Shown one piece after another: positions 54,629 through 64,000 of a DNA stretch of 64,000 nucleotides (the first letter of the stretch is position 1; every line of letters begins with the position of its first letter). The stretch covers positions 1 to 64,000 of the forward strand of contig CAYTPW010000015.1 of NCBI GenBank assembly GCA_964439935.1, read 5' to 3'. The translations under genes and the position numbers were made by a program. The notes under the pieces are model-generated. The model was given only the letters and a program-made list of their open reading frames with translations. It ran no database searches and was not told the DNA's origin. The DNA is from JABMQW01 sp964439935. GTDB lineage: Bacteria; Fidelibacterota; Marinisomatia; Marinisomatales; TCS56.

Positions 54629-56323
54629 TCATTTCTCAAAAACAACTATCCCCCCAACTACGGTCATAATCACTGTGGCATCGCGGATTGTTTCTGGGGG
54701 AATGGCGGTTAAATCCCGGTCGATGACCACAAAATCGGCCAGCTTACCTGCTTCCAGGCAACCCTTGATATTATCCTCGAATGATGCATAAGCTGCGTCT
54801 ATCGTGTAGGCTCGCAGTGCTTCATCAACTGTCAGCTTTTCTTCAGGTATCCAGCCGTCGGGATTTTTATCATCAAGGGTACAGCGGGTAACGGCGGCAT
54901 AGATGCCCTCCAATGGCGTTGGTGGGGCAACAAACCAATCGCTACCGAAAGCCATTTTTACGTCATGGTCTGCCAGTGACCGGAAAGCATAGGTCGTTTT
55001 ACAGCGTTCATAGCCGATATACCCTTCCGCCCAGCGGCCGTCATCGATGCAGTGATAGGGTTGCATGGAGGCGATCACTACCAAATCGTGGTAACGTATA
55101 ATATCCTTAGGATGAATATGCTGGGAATGCTCAATTCTGAACCTGCGATCCCGATCACCATTAACTGTTACTATGCGTTGATAGAGATCCATTAAAATAC
55201 TGATGGCACGATCGCCGATTGCATGGGTCAATAGCTGTAATCCGGCAGCATCTGCTGCCAGTAATAAAGTGTACAGTTCATCCGGATCATTTACCAGTAA
55301 CCCGGTATTAGTTGTGTCATCAATGAAGGGCTCGAAAAAGGCTGCCGTATGGGAACCTAATGATCCATCCATGAAAGACTTCAAACCACCCCAACGCAGC
55401 CACTCATCTCCAGGACCTTCCTGCTCAATTTTGTCGACCAGTTTCTGCCAGGTGGTCAAGGGCACATTAGCGCTGATTCGTGTCCTCAGATCTCCTTTTT
55501 TCCGAGCGGCTTCAAAGATTCGCAGATCATCCCAGCTGCCCATATGTTGAACGGAAGTGACTCCTTGCCGGGCTACATAATCCATCGCTACCTTCAGAGC
55601 CCGGAATTTCAACGAATCCGGTAGCTCGGGTTCCACGGCATAAACCGGGTCCATAGCGTTATCTTTCAATATGCCAGTTGGTTTACCGGCGGCATCCCTA
55701 ACGATTGTTCCACCATCCACATCAGGCGTATTGGCGTCGATTCCGGCTGCCGCCAGGGTAAGACTGTTAGCCAGGGCCATGTGCCCATCAAGGCGGTTGA
55801 TCCAGACCGGATTGAGAGGTGTTACCGCATCGATCCAATCCCTGGTCGGCAATTCGCCGCCCCAGAGTGTATGATCCCAGTCGCCACCAGATATCCAGGT
55901 ACCGGGCGCGACTGTTTTGGCATATTCGGCAATACGCCGGATAAATTCTTCCGGGGAAGCGGCGTCGCGCAACTGAACCGAAGCAAGGTTAAGGCCACCA
56001 GTCAGAAAATGCAGGTGCGAATCGTTGAAACCGGGTGTTATGAATTTCCCGGCAGCATCAATAATTCTGGTTTCCGGCGTTGCCAGTTTCCTGATATCCG
56101 CTGAGCTGCCGACTGCCATAATTTTTCCGCCTTGCACTGCCATTGCTTCTGCCCGGGGTAGCTCAGGGTTACCGGTCCAGATATTAGCATTGGTAATTAT
56201 TATTGAGGCCTTCCCGTTATCTTTCATTTCCTTACAACTCCCAAGAAATAGAATCAGTAAAATCCAAAGTGCCATTTTTCCCCACGTAAATCGCGGGCGC
56301 CTGGAAAAAATGCTGATTTTCAT
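54629..56323 (-). CDS. YtcJ-like amidohydrolase, lipoprotein
   Basis: 564 residues. A signal segment (MALWILLILFLGSC) with lipobox LGSC marks a lipoprotein, though the arginine-rich start is long. The metal site begins with HLHFLTGG (GFNDSHLHF); later ligands lie in HAIGDRA, EHSQHIHP and FGSDWFV. The layout is that of the YtcJ/AepA group of metal-dependent amidohydrolases, mostly of unknown substrate. AAAGGT precedes the ATG. Divergent from the alpha/beta hydrolase gene. Confidence 0.9.
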   Translation of the reverse strand: MKISIFSRRPRFTWGKMALWILLILFLGSCKEMKDNGKASIIITNANIWTGNPELPRAEAMAVQGGKIMAVGSSADIRKLATPETRIIDAAGKFITPGFNDSHLHFLTGGLNLASVQLRDAASPEEFIRRIAEYAKTVAPGTWISGGDWDHTLWGGELPTRDWIDAVTPLNPVWINRLDGHMALANSLTLAAAGIDANTPDVDGGTIVRDAAGKPTGILKDNAMDPVYAVEPELPDSLKFRALKVAMDYVARQGVTSVQHMGSWDDLRIFEAARKKGDLRTRISANVPLTTWQKLVDKIEQEGPGDEWLRWGGLKSFMDGSLGSHTAAFFEPFIDDTTNTGLLVNDPDELYTLLLAADAAGLQLLTHAIGDRAISILMDLYQRIVTVNGDRDRRFRIEHSQHIHPKDIIRYHDLVVIASMQPYHCIDDGRWAEGYIGYERCKTTYAFRSLADHDVKMAFGSDWFVAPPTPLEGIYAAVTRCTLDDKNPDGWIPEEKLTVDEALRAYTIDAAYASFEDNIKGCLEAGKLADFVVIDRDLTAIPPETIRDATVIMTVVGGIVVFEK

Positions 56324-56386
56324 GTTATTACCTTTCAGTGGTTACTGGCGGGCGCTAATTTCCAGTAAAAGAAACAGCGTTATGCC

Positions 56387-57283
56387 ATGAAAAATATAGC
56401 ACCGATTATTCAAGTTACACTGTCAATTTTTTACTTTATTAGTGCACCTGAAAACCTGGCTGCAAGTGATCGGGAAAATTCTATGTTTGGTCGCACAACT
56501 TTTTACCAAATGGACAATGCCCCCTATCCCGATACCAGCCGGGCTGAAGGATTTATTCGAGGCAATGATATCTATCCGCCGGAAATACATTACAGCGATC
56601 CCAGTGTGGCCGTTTTCATTCCCGGGCATTTCCGAACCGAAAACGACATCAACCTTTTATTCTATTTCCATGGTCATAATAATAATGTGCGAAAGTCGCT
56701 GGAGAAATTTGATCTACGCCAGATGGTGGCTGAAAGCGAAAGGAATGTGATCCTGGTATTTCCCCAGGGACCGAAGGACAGTCGGGATTCAGGTTGCGGT
56801 AAACTGGAAGTAGAGAACGGTTTCAAAAACCTGGTAATTGAGGTACTGGATTCTTTAAAAGCGGACGGTGTAATAAACCAGAGTTTTGTTAACAGAATAC
56901 TACTTTCCGGTCATAGTGGTGCATACCTAGTGATCGGTCAAATTCTGAAACAAGGTGGACTGACAGATATAATCAAGGAAGTATATCTCCTGGATGCTAC
57001 CTATGCTCAATTGGTTATTTTTGAGAATTGGGTTTCGGATGATCCAGGGGTGCGGCTACGCAGTATTTTTACCGATCATCTGGCTCCTGAAAATGTGACC
57101 CTGATGAAAAATCTTAGTCGACGGAATGTACCCTATAAACTACTGGCAGAAGAAGTGGTGGTTGCAGGTGATCTGGAAAACCGGATTCTATTTCTCCACG
57201 CCGTAAATCTGACACACGGCGAAACAGTTGGTTGGCTGGGGCGGTTTTTGGGGAGCAGCACCTTAAAACATTATGCAGATTAG
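56387..57283 (+). CDS. Secreted alpha/beta hydrolase (PHB-depolymerase-like)
   Basis: 298 residues with a signal peptide (IIQVTLSIFYFISAPENLAA). The oxyanion motif is LLFYFHGHNNN and the nucleophile elbow LLSGHSGAYLV (Ser177). A late HG pair (LTHGETVGWLG) supplies the likely catalytic His. The fold resembles esterase/PHB depolymerase-type hydrolases; a periplasmic esterase or peptidase is plausible. Not adjacent to a related gene, apart from the T9SS glycosidase downstream. Confidence 0.75.
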   Translation: MKNIAPIIQVTLSIFYFISAPENLAASDRENSMFGRTTFYQMDNAPYPDTSRAEGFIRGNDIYPPEIHYSDPSVAVFIPGHFRTENDINLLFYFHGHNNNVRKSLEKFDLRQMVAESERNVILVFPQGPKDSRDSGCGKLEVENGFKNLVIEVLDSLKADGVINQSFVNRILLSGHSGAYLVIGQILKQGGLTDIIKEVYLLDATYAQLVIFENWVSDDPGVRLRSIFTDHLAPENVTLMKNLSRRNVPYKLLAEEVVVAGDLENRILFLHAVNLTHGETVGWLGRFLGSSTLKHYAD

Positions 57284-57417
57284 GATTTTTTTCTGGTGCC
57301 AATTATTTCCTAGTACTGGTTCTACAGTGGGATGCAGTACAGGAATATTGTTAATGACGAACTAAATTCACAAGTGATCATTGGTAATCGAATGGCAAAT
57401 TGTGTGGGATAAGAATA

Positions 57418-59916
57418 ATGCAGATTAAATACAATTGGATAACCGGAATAATTATGCTCAGTTTCGTGGAATTGAGCGCCGATCCGACAAATTTCATTGA
57501 CAGTCAACCAGTGGGACCGGGAGTGATTCATCATCATGAGTATCGGGTCGGTGGTCCCTGGCATTTTCAGGTTCTGGAAATTGATCTGACTGATACCCTG
57601 ATCCATCTGGAGACCGTTAAAGCCGGTGACAATATCAGTGGTTACGAGCGTACCTCTGCCATGGCGGCGCGCAGGGATTATGTGGAGCACCGGGTGATCG
57701 GTGGTACCAATGGAGATTTTTATGCAACCGGTGGCATCCCGATTGGCACCCAGATAATTCAAGGTAGAGTTCTAAAAGATCCCTATCCACGATCCGTATT
57801 TGCCATGGGGCAGGATAATCATCCCTTTATTGACATTATCAGTTTAACCGGGGAACTGGTTGCCGATGATGGTTCGGCTTTCGGAATATCTAGTGTTAAC
57901 GGGGAGCGCTTAACTGATTACCTGGTAATGTATAATCGTTTTTTCAGCACCTCCACCGCAACCAATTATTGGGGTACTGAAATCACAGTCGAATATTTAA
58001 GTACAGCCCCGATTGTAAATAGTTCGATCCCAGTGATTGTCACCGCCATTGATAGTATCAATGAAACGGGTCATGGCAATAACCAGATTCCAGTAAACGG
58101 CTTGGTTTTCTCCGGTCATGGATCAGCCGCAACCTACCTGAATCAGTTTATGTCGATCGGGGATACAATAAGCTATCGGATCGATATGCCTCCCCTTAGC
58201 ACACCACTGCTGGAAATGATCGGAGGAATGCCGCGCCTGATCCGTGACAGTGTGGCTACAGTTGAATGGGATTCGGAAGGAACAAGTTATAGCTTTGCCC
58301 ATGACCGTCATCCCCGAACGGCAGTCGGTTTTAATCGTGATTCAAGCAAGGTATATTTATTTACTGTAGATGGACGCCAGCCCGGATACAGCACCGGTAT
58401 GTCATTGTTTGAACTAGCTGATTATATGCTGGAATGGGGAGTAACCGAGGGTATCAACCTGGATGGTGGTGGCTCTACGACCATGGTCGTTCGTGGAAAT
58501 GTTGTGAATAGTCCCTCCGATGGAGGTGGTGAACGGTCAGTAGCAAACGCATTGATGGTAATAAGCAGAGCGCCAACCGGACCCCTTGCAATTCTACGAA
58601 CCAGCCCTGAGGAGGCCTACGTGATTGTCGGATCACAAGCTCAATTCACCGTAAGTGGATTTGATCAGTATTACAATCCAGTCCTCGTGATAAATGACTC
58701 AGTTGTTTGGACCTGCGATCCGGCAATTGGTACGATTGATAGCAGTGGTAGATTTCTGGCAGGTGCGGTTGAAGGAGAGGGGAATATTTACGCTGCGAAT
58801 GGATCGGTCATTGATTCATCCCGTGTGTATGTGACCGATATAGCCACAATTGAATTAAGTCCATCCCCCGTTATTTTAGAAGTTGGACAGGATCAACTAA
58901 TCACACCTCAAGCACGGGATACTTATGGAAATCTAATAACAATGCCGGTTACTGAGTATGGGTGGTCAACAACTGATTCGATCGGGCAGATCTCCAACTC
59001 GGGCACTTATCTGGCAACCCACCCCGGAACTGGATTTATTTGGGCAGTGTATCATACTATTGTAGGCAGCACGGCTGTTTCTGTGGGGATCTCGTTAGAT
59101 ATTGTAGCAGACGATTTTACTACTACTGCTAATTGGAGTGTATCTAGTGTTAATGTAAACCTGGCAGGCTGTAATCTTGCAGTAGATGACTCCGTTTCCA
59201 TTTCAACCCCCACCGCCGGACGCCTAGACTACAGTTTGACTACTGGAGGAACCAGCGCCTTATATCTCAATTGTTCGATTCCCATATCAGGTACACCACA
59301 AGCGATTGGAATTTACGTGTATGGCGACGGGCGGGAGCATTGGCTTCGTGGTGAATTTCAGGATGAGGATGGTGAAAAATTCCTGGTAAATTTTACCGCA
59401 GCGGCACCGGGGATTGACTGGACCGGCAGTTGGCATTATCTGGAAGTTCCTTTTACGGATGCAATACTGCACTGGGGTAATCCCAATGCCGTGCTGAATT
59501 TCCCTATCACCTGGAAGAAAATTTATCTCGTGGAAATTGACGATACCAAAAAAGATACCGGGACATTGTTTTTGGATGATCTAAAAGTAACTTTTATCAG
59601 CCTGTCATCCGATCAAGAGGTAATTATAAACAATTTAGCACAATTCAATCTCAAGCAGAATTACCCCAATCCATTCAATCCCCAAACGGTTTTGGAATAC
59701 GAACTTGAAACTCGGGGTTCGGTAAAATTGTCGATCCATAATTTACTGGGGCAACAAGTGAAAACGCTGGTCCAGGGAATAAGAAATGAAGGCGCCCATA
59801 AGGTGATCTGGGATGGTACCAACGACAGCCATCAACCAGTATCTACCGGTATTTATTTTGCCCATTTTTCGTCCGGTGATTACAATCGGACCCGCAAGAT
59901 GTTATTGATTAGATAG
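57418..59916 (+). CDS. Secreted NAGPA-type phosphodiester glycosidase with Ig-like, CBM-like and T9SS sorting domains
   Basis: 832 residues from ATG 57418; a TTG at 57400 is six codons earlier. A signal peptide (WITGIIMLSFVELSA) comes first. Residues about 60-385 match the phosphodiester glycosidase (NAGPA) domain: GGTNGDFYATGG, DRHPRTAVGFN, EGINLDGGGSTTMVV. Two bacterial Ig-like repeats follow (about 392-560), then a CBM11-like beta domain (about 561-735) and the T9SS tail, QNYPNPFNPQTVLEYELE to RKMLLIR. It should cleave sugar-phosphodiester links of exopolysaccharide or cell-wall glycans at the surface. Confidence 0.9.
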   Translation: MQIKYNWITGIIMLSFVELSADPTNFIDSQPVGPGVIHHHEYRVGGPWHFQVLEIDLTDTLIHLETVKAGDNISGYERTSAMAARRDYVEHRVIGGTNGDFYATGGIPIGTQIIQGRVLKDPYPRSVFAMGQDNHPFIDIISLTGELVADDGSAFGISSVNGERLTDYLVMYNRFFSTSTATNYWGTEITVEYLSTAPIVNSSIPVIVTAIDSINETGHGNNQIPVNGLVFSGHGSAATYLNQFMSIGDTISYRIDMPPLSTPLLEMIGGMPRLIRDSVATVEWDSEGTSYSFAHDRHPRTAVGFNRDSSKVYLFTVDGRQPGYSTGMSLFELADYMLEWGVTEGINLDGGGSTTMVVRGNVVNSPSDGGGERSVANALMVISRAPTGPLAILRTSPEEAYVIVGSQAQFTVSGFDQYYNPVLVINDSVVWTCDPAIGTIDSSGRFLAGAVEGEGNIYAANGSVIDSSRVYVTDIATIELSPSPVILEVGQDQLITPQARDTYGNLITMPVTEYGWSTTDSIGQISNSGTYLATHPGTGFIWAVYHTIVGSTAVSVGISLDIVADDFTTTANWSVSSVNVNLAGCNLAVDDSVSISTPTAGRLDYSLTTGGTSALYLNCSIPISGTPQAIGIYVYGDGREHWLRGEFQDEDGEKFLVNFTAAAPGIDWTGSWHYLEVPFTDAILHWGNPNAVLNFPITWKKIYLVEIDDTKKDTGTLFLDDLKVTFISLSSDQEVIINNLAQFNLKQNYPNPFNPQTVLEYELETRGSVKLSIHNLLGQQVKTLVQGIRNEGAHKVIWDGTNDSHQPVSTGIYFAHFSSGDYNRTRKMLLIR

Positions 59917-59946
59917 GGGTCATATATTTTTTTGAATTAACGTCGA

Positions 59947-61029
59947 ATGGCGATGAAATTTAATCTGCCCAATCAACAAGTGGATGAGCGGGATACCATG
60001 TTCGCCCGGATGGCCCGACGTAAAAATACTAGCGCCTACCAAGACTACTATACCCGTCGCCCGCATTTGAAAAAGCTAGATGATCGCCTGCGCAATATGC
60101 CTCGGTTAATGAGTCCCACAGGTAAATTGTATAATCCGCAATTATCCGAACAAGCCAGGTATTATTTCGATGCCATAAAGGATATTGAGATCGATAATGA
60201 ATTTGTCTCGGATGCTGTAACACGGCTGGCCGGTGATCTAGAAGTGAAAAATAGCATTTTGGAAATTGTCAGGGACTTGGGTGCCATTGCAACTGGAATA
60301 ACTGAATTGGGCAAAGAATTTATATATAGTCATAAAGGGCGCCATGACACGGACTACGGTAACCGGATTAGTCTAGAGCACAGTACTGCCATTGTTTTTC
60401 TGGTGGAGATGGATTTCGAACGGATGCAGCAGGCTCCCCAGGCCGCAACAATCCTGGAGTCGGCCCGGCAGTATTATCGTGCCGCGGTTATTTCTCAGAC
60501 AGTGGCGGCAGTATTGATCAAGGCAGGTTTTGCGGCAAATGCTCATTATGATGCCAATTATGATCTGATTTTACCACCCCTGGCCATTAAAGCCGGTTTG
60601 GGAGAGCTGGGCCGCAACAATATCCTGGTTGCTGATAAATATGGTAGCCGGGTACGGATCGGTGCCATAACAACCGACATGAGCCTGAAGCCTGATTCTC
60701 CGGTTGATCTTGGAGTTGATACTTTTTGCAGAATTTGTAAGAAATGCGCCCTTAATTGTCCATCACATGCTCTGGAATTGAGTGACAAAATTGGCGTTAA
60801 TGGTATCTCCAAATGGCCAACTAAGATTGAACAGTGCTATTCCTACTGGCGTCAGATTGGTACAGATTGTGGGATTTGCATGGCCGTTTGCCCCTTTTCG
60901 CACCGCAACAACCGATTCCACAACTTGGTGCGATGGTTGATCATGAAATTCGGCTGGTCGCATCGGCCGGCACTCTTTTTTGATGACCTGATTTACGGCA
61001 GAAGATGGATAAAAAGGAGTAGTTTTTAG
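59947..61029 (+). CDS. Reductive-dehalogenase-like iron-sulfur protein without Tat signal
   Basis: 360 residues. The C-terminal half has two 4Fe-4S binding sets: Cys261/264/267/271 (FCRICKKCALNCPS) and Cys297 with Cys308/311/315 (CYSYW, then DCGICMAVCPF). These, with GLGELGRNNILVADKYGSRVRIGAITTDM, match the corrinoid reductive dehalogenase RdhA rather than QueG. There is no Tat signal and no RdhB-like membrane anchor gene. The N-terminal 100 residues (YYTRRPHLKKLDDRLR) are typical of RdhA homologues of the non-respiratory kind. Function as a cobalamin reductase is inferred. Confidence 0.82.
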   Translation: MAMKFNLPNQQVDERDTMFARMARRKNTSAYQDYYTRRPHLKKLDDRLRNMPRLMSPTGKLYNPQLSEQARYYFDAIKDIEIDNEFVSDAVTRLAGDLEVKNSILEIVRDLGAIATGITELGKEFIYSHKGRHDTDYGNRISLEHSTAIVFLVEMDFERMQQAPQAATILESARQYYRAAVISQTVAAVLIKAGFAANAHYDANYDLILPPLAIKAGLGELGRNNILVADKYGSRVRIGAITTDMSLKPDSPVDLGVDTFCRICKKCALNCPSHALELSDKIGVNGISKWPTKIEQCYSYWRQIGTDCGICMAVCPFSHRNNRFHNLVRWLIMKFGWSHRPALFFDDLIYGRRWIKRSSF

Positions 61030-61292
61030 TATAGCTATCGTCTAAATAGTACTAACAATTTCGGCGCTGATAACATTCAGATTTTTAAGTATTGTTGTAA
61101 TTTGTTCAAAAAGATAAGAGTTGAAGGGTCTCGAATCGACACCAGCGATCGCTTCCCGGGTGAGTTTTATTCATCTTCATGAAATGTTACTTTGTGCATG
61201 ATTTTTGCACGTGTTTGCATTACGCCTAATACAGAAAAGGAACTATATAGAATAGTTAATACGATTCTACCGCATGTCATACAATTGATAAT

Positions 61293-63857
61293 ATGAAATA
61301 TCTTCATCGTAAACGTAATATTTTTTATCCTTTATTTACATTTCTTGGATTCTCATTAGGCATTATTCTTATCTGGAGAAGTATTTATACAGATAATATT
61401 GAGGAATTACAGAATCAGGCATATATTGCCGCTGAACAGGTGGCGATCAGGCTCGAAGAAAAAATATCCAGTCACCTGGCGGCAATTAAATACCTTCGCC
61501 GGGAATGGCAAAACGGAACAATCAATGAAGTAGAAACATTCGAGCAACATGTCTTGACAATCAAGGATCAATTTGGCGGATTCCAGGCGATAAACTATAT
61601 TGATCCACAGGGTTATATCCGTTGGGTAGTGCCTGAAGAATCAAATTTACCGGCCAAGGATAAGGATTTGCACTTACATCCCAGTGCGGCCGAGTTTTTT
61701 ATTAAAGCAGAATCAACCGGGAACGACGTTGTGACGCGACCGGTTGATTTATGGCAAGGCGGCCGTGGATTTGCGACCTATTTTCCAATCATTAAAGATG
61801 GGCAAAATCTCGGTTATTTAAACGGCGTTTTCCGCATCAATCATTTCATTGAATACAGCCTTCGACAGGGTGCTAAAGATAAGTTTTATTTCATTATTGT
61901 CGATGATACACATCCAGTTTATTCTTATACTGATAATATCCCGATTGAGCAATTTAATATCAGCAGTACCTACGAGATCAGTGTTCTTGATCGCCTATGG
62001 AAAGTTACAATATTTGGCAAGCCTGCTTTAATGGCTACCCACAGGAGTATCATCAAGTACCTGATACCTGTATTCAGCCTTATAATACCAGCTCTGATTG
62101 CGGTACTGGTTAGGATTTTAGTGGTGCGAAGAACTGAATTTCGCCGTAACCTAATCCTGCTTGAAGAATCACAGAAAAAACTACACCTCCGTTCCAAGCA
62201 CCGCGAGCAGTTATTGGAAACAGCCCGGCAACTAACATCGAGCCTGGAGCTTGATTCTGTCTTGAAATTAATTGTATCAAATGCTTCTAAATTACTCGAT
62301 ACATTCAGTTGTGTCCTCTCCATGATCAGTGACGACAAGAAATATCTTAAGCCGGTTGTGGCCATTGATCCTGAATATGAAAAGGAGATTATGACTGCCC
62401 GGGTCGATATTGATTCCAGTTATTCCGGGAAGGCCTTCAAATCAAAAACCAGCTTGGTGTTTAATTCAGTGGATGACGAAGATGAAGGTTTCCTGATACC
62501 CGGTACCAGTGAAGGGACGAATGAACGGATTATAGCCTCACCGTTGATCATTGATGATGAAGCCATTGGCGTTGTACTGCTTAACCGCGAAGGAGCGCCT
62601 TTTGATGAAGATGATCTCAGACTGGCGGATACATTTGCGATCTACGCTTCTACAGCGATCCGTAACGCCCAAATTCATGACCGACTGCTAACTGAAATTA
62701 AAGAGCGCACTGGACTTGAAAATCAGCTGCGTCAGGCTCAGAAAATGGAGGCGATCGGTCAGCTGGCCGGTGGTGTAGCCCATGATTTTAATAATAAACT
62801 GGGTGGTATTATGGGGTACGCTGAATTAGCATTGTATGACGTTGAGAATACGGATCTGGTTGCGAACAACCTAAAGAATATTCTTGACCGTTGCGAGAAA
62901 GCGGGATTGCTGGTCCAGCAGTTGCTGGCGTTCAGTCGTCAGCAGGTCTTAAATTTTAAAACCCTTGACCTCAATGCTGTTGTTTCCAACTCAGTCAATC
63001 TACTGCAGAATGTGATCGGTGAGAATATCGAACTGTCGGTTGAACTTGATGATGCATTGAAAACAATAGTGGCTGATCTGACTGCCGTTGATCAGATTAT
63101 TTTAAACCTGTGCATCAATGCCCGCGATGCTATGCCCAATGGGGGGAAGATGCTGATTCAGACCACTAATGTGCAACTGGATGCCAGTTTCTGCCGTAAT
63201 CGATCAAATCTAACTGCTGGTGAATATGTTAAACTTGTCGTTCAAGATACCGGATCGGGCATTGATAAGGAAATTATGGAACGTATTTTCGATCCATTTT
63301 TCACAACCAAGGAAGTTGATGAAGGAACTGGTCTGGGTCTTTCAATGGTATTTGGTTTGATTAAGCAGCATGAAAGTCATATTGAATGTAAAAGTGAACC
63401 GGATCAGGGAACGACATTCATAATCCATTTCCCCCATAAAACCAGTGGTGAAGTTTATATAGAGGATCATCGTGAAAAACCGGTGAAAGGTGGCACGGAA
63501 ACAATTTTGTTGGTTGAAGATGATAAATATCTGCTGGAAATAATTAGTTCTACGCTAGCTAAACTCGGATATCGCATAATTGTTGCCAAGAGCGGTCAAG
63601 AGGGACTGGGAGTTTACAATGATAATGCTGCTATGATCGCATTAGTGATAACGGATGTTGTGATGCCGGGTATGAATGGTCTGGAACTACACAATGAAAT
63701 TGCCGGTTGCAATGGCGATCTGAAATTTTTATTTATTACCGGATATGGACCAGAAAGTATGTTGGTTAAACAATCATATGAATCGGGTGTTGATATCCTC
63801 CAAAAACCGTTTCGCCATGTAGACCTGGCAGCTAAAGTACGAGACCTGCTTGATTGA
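61293..63857 (+). CDS. Hybrid sensor histidine kinase (CHASE, GAF, HisKA, HATPase, REC)
   Basis: 854 residues. N-terminal membrane helix (FYPLFTFLGFSLGIILIW), a periplasmic CHASE-type domain to about residue 235, a second helix (YLIPVFSLIIPALIAVLVRIL), a coiled coil, a GAF domain (about 310-460), HisKA with His497 (GGVAHDFNN), HATPase_c (NLCINARDAM, DTGSGID, GTGLGLSMVFG) and a C-terminal receiver with Asp788 (VITDVVMPGMNG). The kinase family is that of FixL-like phosphorelay hybrids. No response-regulator gene is adjacent. The ATG lacks a clear ribosome site. Confidence 0.95.
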   Translation: MKYLHRKRNIFYPLFTFLGFSLGIILIWRSIYTDNIEELQNQAYIAAEQVAIRLEEKISSHLAAIKYLRREWQNGTINEVETFEQHVLTIKDQFGGFQAINYIDPQGYIRWVVPEESNLPAKDKDLHLHPSAAEFFIKAESTGNDVVTRPVDLWQGGRGFATYFPIIKDGQNLGYLNGVFRINHFIEYSLRQGAKDKFYFIIVDDTHPVYSYTDNIPIEQFNISSTYEISVLDRLWKVTIFGKPALMATHRSIIKYLIPVFSLIIPALIAVLVRILVVRRTEFRRNLILLEESQKKLHLRSKHREQLLETARQLTSSLELDSVLKLIVSNASKLLDTFSCVLSMISDDKKYLKPVVAIDPEYEKEIMTARVDIDSSYSGKAFKSKTSLVFNSVDDEDEGFLIPGTSEGTNERIIASPLIIDDEAIGVVLLNREGAPFDEDDLRLADTFAIYASTAIRNAQIHDRLLTEIKERTGLENQLRQAQKMEAIGQLAGGVAHDFNNKLGGIMGYAELALYDVENTDLVANNLKNILDRCEKAGLLVQQLLAFSRQQVLNFKTLDLNAVVSNSVNLLQNVIGENIELSVELDDALKTIVADLTAVDQIILNLCINARDAMPNGGKMLIQTTNVQLDASFCRNRSNLTAGEYVKLVVQDTGSGIDKEIMERIFDPFFTTKEVDEGTGLGLSMVFGLIKQHESHIECKSEPDQGTTFIIHFPHKTSGEVYIEDHREKPVKGGTETILLVEDDKYLLEIISSTLAKLGYRIIVAKSGQEGLGVYNDNAAMIALVITDVVMPGMNGLELHNEIAGCNGDLKFLFITGYGPESMLVKQSYESGVDILQKPFRHVDLAAKVRDLLD

Positions 63858-64000
63858 ATCACTGGCAGGATACATTTTCTGAATAACCGTAGAATCCGTG
63901 TTATCCACCTGCTCCACCCGTCAGCTATAACTTTTGTACCGACAGTAATTGGTTTTAGCTACAAAAGCCGGACAGGCAGGGAATGCTGTGTAAACTGATA
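63858..64000. other. Right-edge intergenic sequence
   Basis: 143 bp without a gene. It contains a phrase ACCGTAGAATCCGTGTTATC (63886-63905), similar in style to the AATCTGTG phrases near 46184 and 36872. Nothing else is evident. Confidence 0.4.

Noticed and set aside
61105..61165. Sequence with a TCGAATC element resembling a tRNA T-arm
   Set aside because: No acceptor, D or anticodon arms can be folded around it.
61190..61212. GTGCA/TGCAC inverted repeat before the hybrid kinase gene
   Set aside because: Short stem, no matching copy and no clear promoter around it.

Overview
The window reads as a chromosomal segment of a Gram-negative bacterium of the Fibrobacterota-Chlorobiota-Bacteroidota (FCB) superphylum. 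A Neomarinimicrobiota/SAR406, Calditrichota or KSB1-type lineage fits best. Three secreted proteins (28034-29569, 29619-31085, 57418-59916) end in the type IX secretion (Por) sorting domain that opens with a QNYPNPFNP motif and ends in RKM(I/L)L. There are several lipoproteins with lipoboxes, an lgt gene, an EnvC-like amidase activator and a Tat signal. Base composition looks fairly even, and I see no IS element, prophage, integrase, CRISPR array, rRNA or tRNA. Phylum assignment is inference.

Layout. 1-6015: a minus-strand pair (stand-alone cyclic-nucleotide-binding protein, AI-2E transporter) divergent from a plus-strand housekeeping cluster (EnvC-like, DNA polymerase III delta', metG). 6012-12744: alpha-alpha toroid protein, SLC13 transporter with four RCK_C domains, an AlkD-like operon, and an arsR-arsM arsenic unit with a clear operator. 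12896-17393: GH97 glucosidase, an odd Gly/Arg-rich lipoprotein, and NamZ muramidase. 17447-23246 (minus): NatAB-like ABC exporter, stand-alone type-2 trpB preceded by a previously hidden tryptophan-rich leader peptide, and an acyl-CoA ligase. 23533-26376: exported TldD plus TldE. 26458-36632 (minus): amino-acid permease, two T9SS-sorted proteins, a giant propeller one-component regulator, a PAS kinase and a 49-residue small protein coupled to the kinase. 36966-46170: DUF3581-like protein, very large GH13 protein, penicillin acylase, Lgt, and an ATP-cone/uridine-kinase-like fusion. 46238-54536 (minus): phosphoesterase, a TetR regulon (SDR, MBL hydrolase) with two matching operators, a CHAD/double-GNAT/nitroreductase operon, a membrane-protein/winged-helix pair and a RibD-C reductase. 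54629-63857: amidohydrolase, alpha/beta hydrolase, NAGPA-type T9SS protein, a reductive-dehalogenase-like protein and a CHASE/GAF hybrid kinase.

The most interesting items are: (i) the trp attenuation leader at 21366-21440, with Trp codons at residues 16, 18 and 19, a nearly leaderless promoter and stacked GC hairpins in front of trpB; (ii) a regulatory island at 28034-36632, in which a membrane propeller/Y_Y_Y/LuxR-type regulator and a soluble kinase sit next to T9SS cargo genes whose promoter carries a perfect 10-bp direct repeat one helical turn apart; (iii) a Tat/lipoprotein TldD with an unexported partner; (iv) a cytoplasmic reductive-dehalogenase homologue; and (v) dispersed short intergenic phrases, one of which forms the end of a coding region. 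No single large, unmistakably new defence or biosynthetic system was seen.
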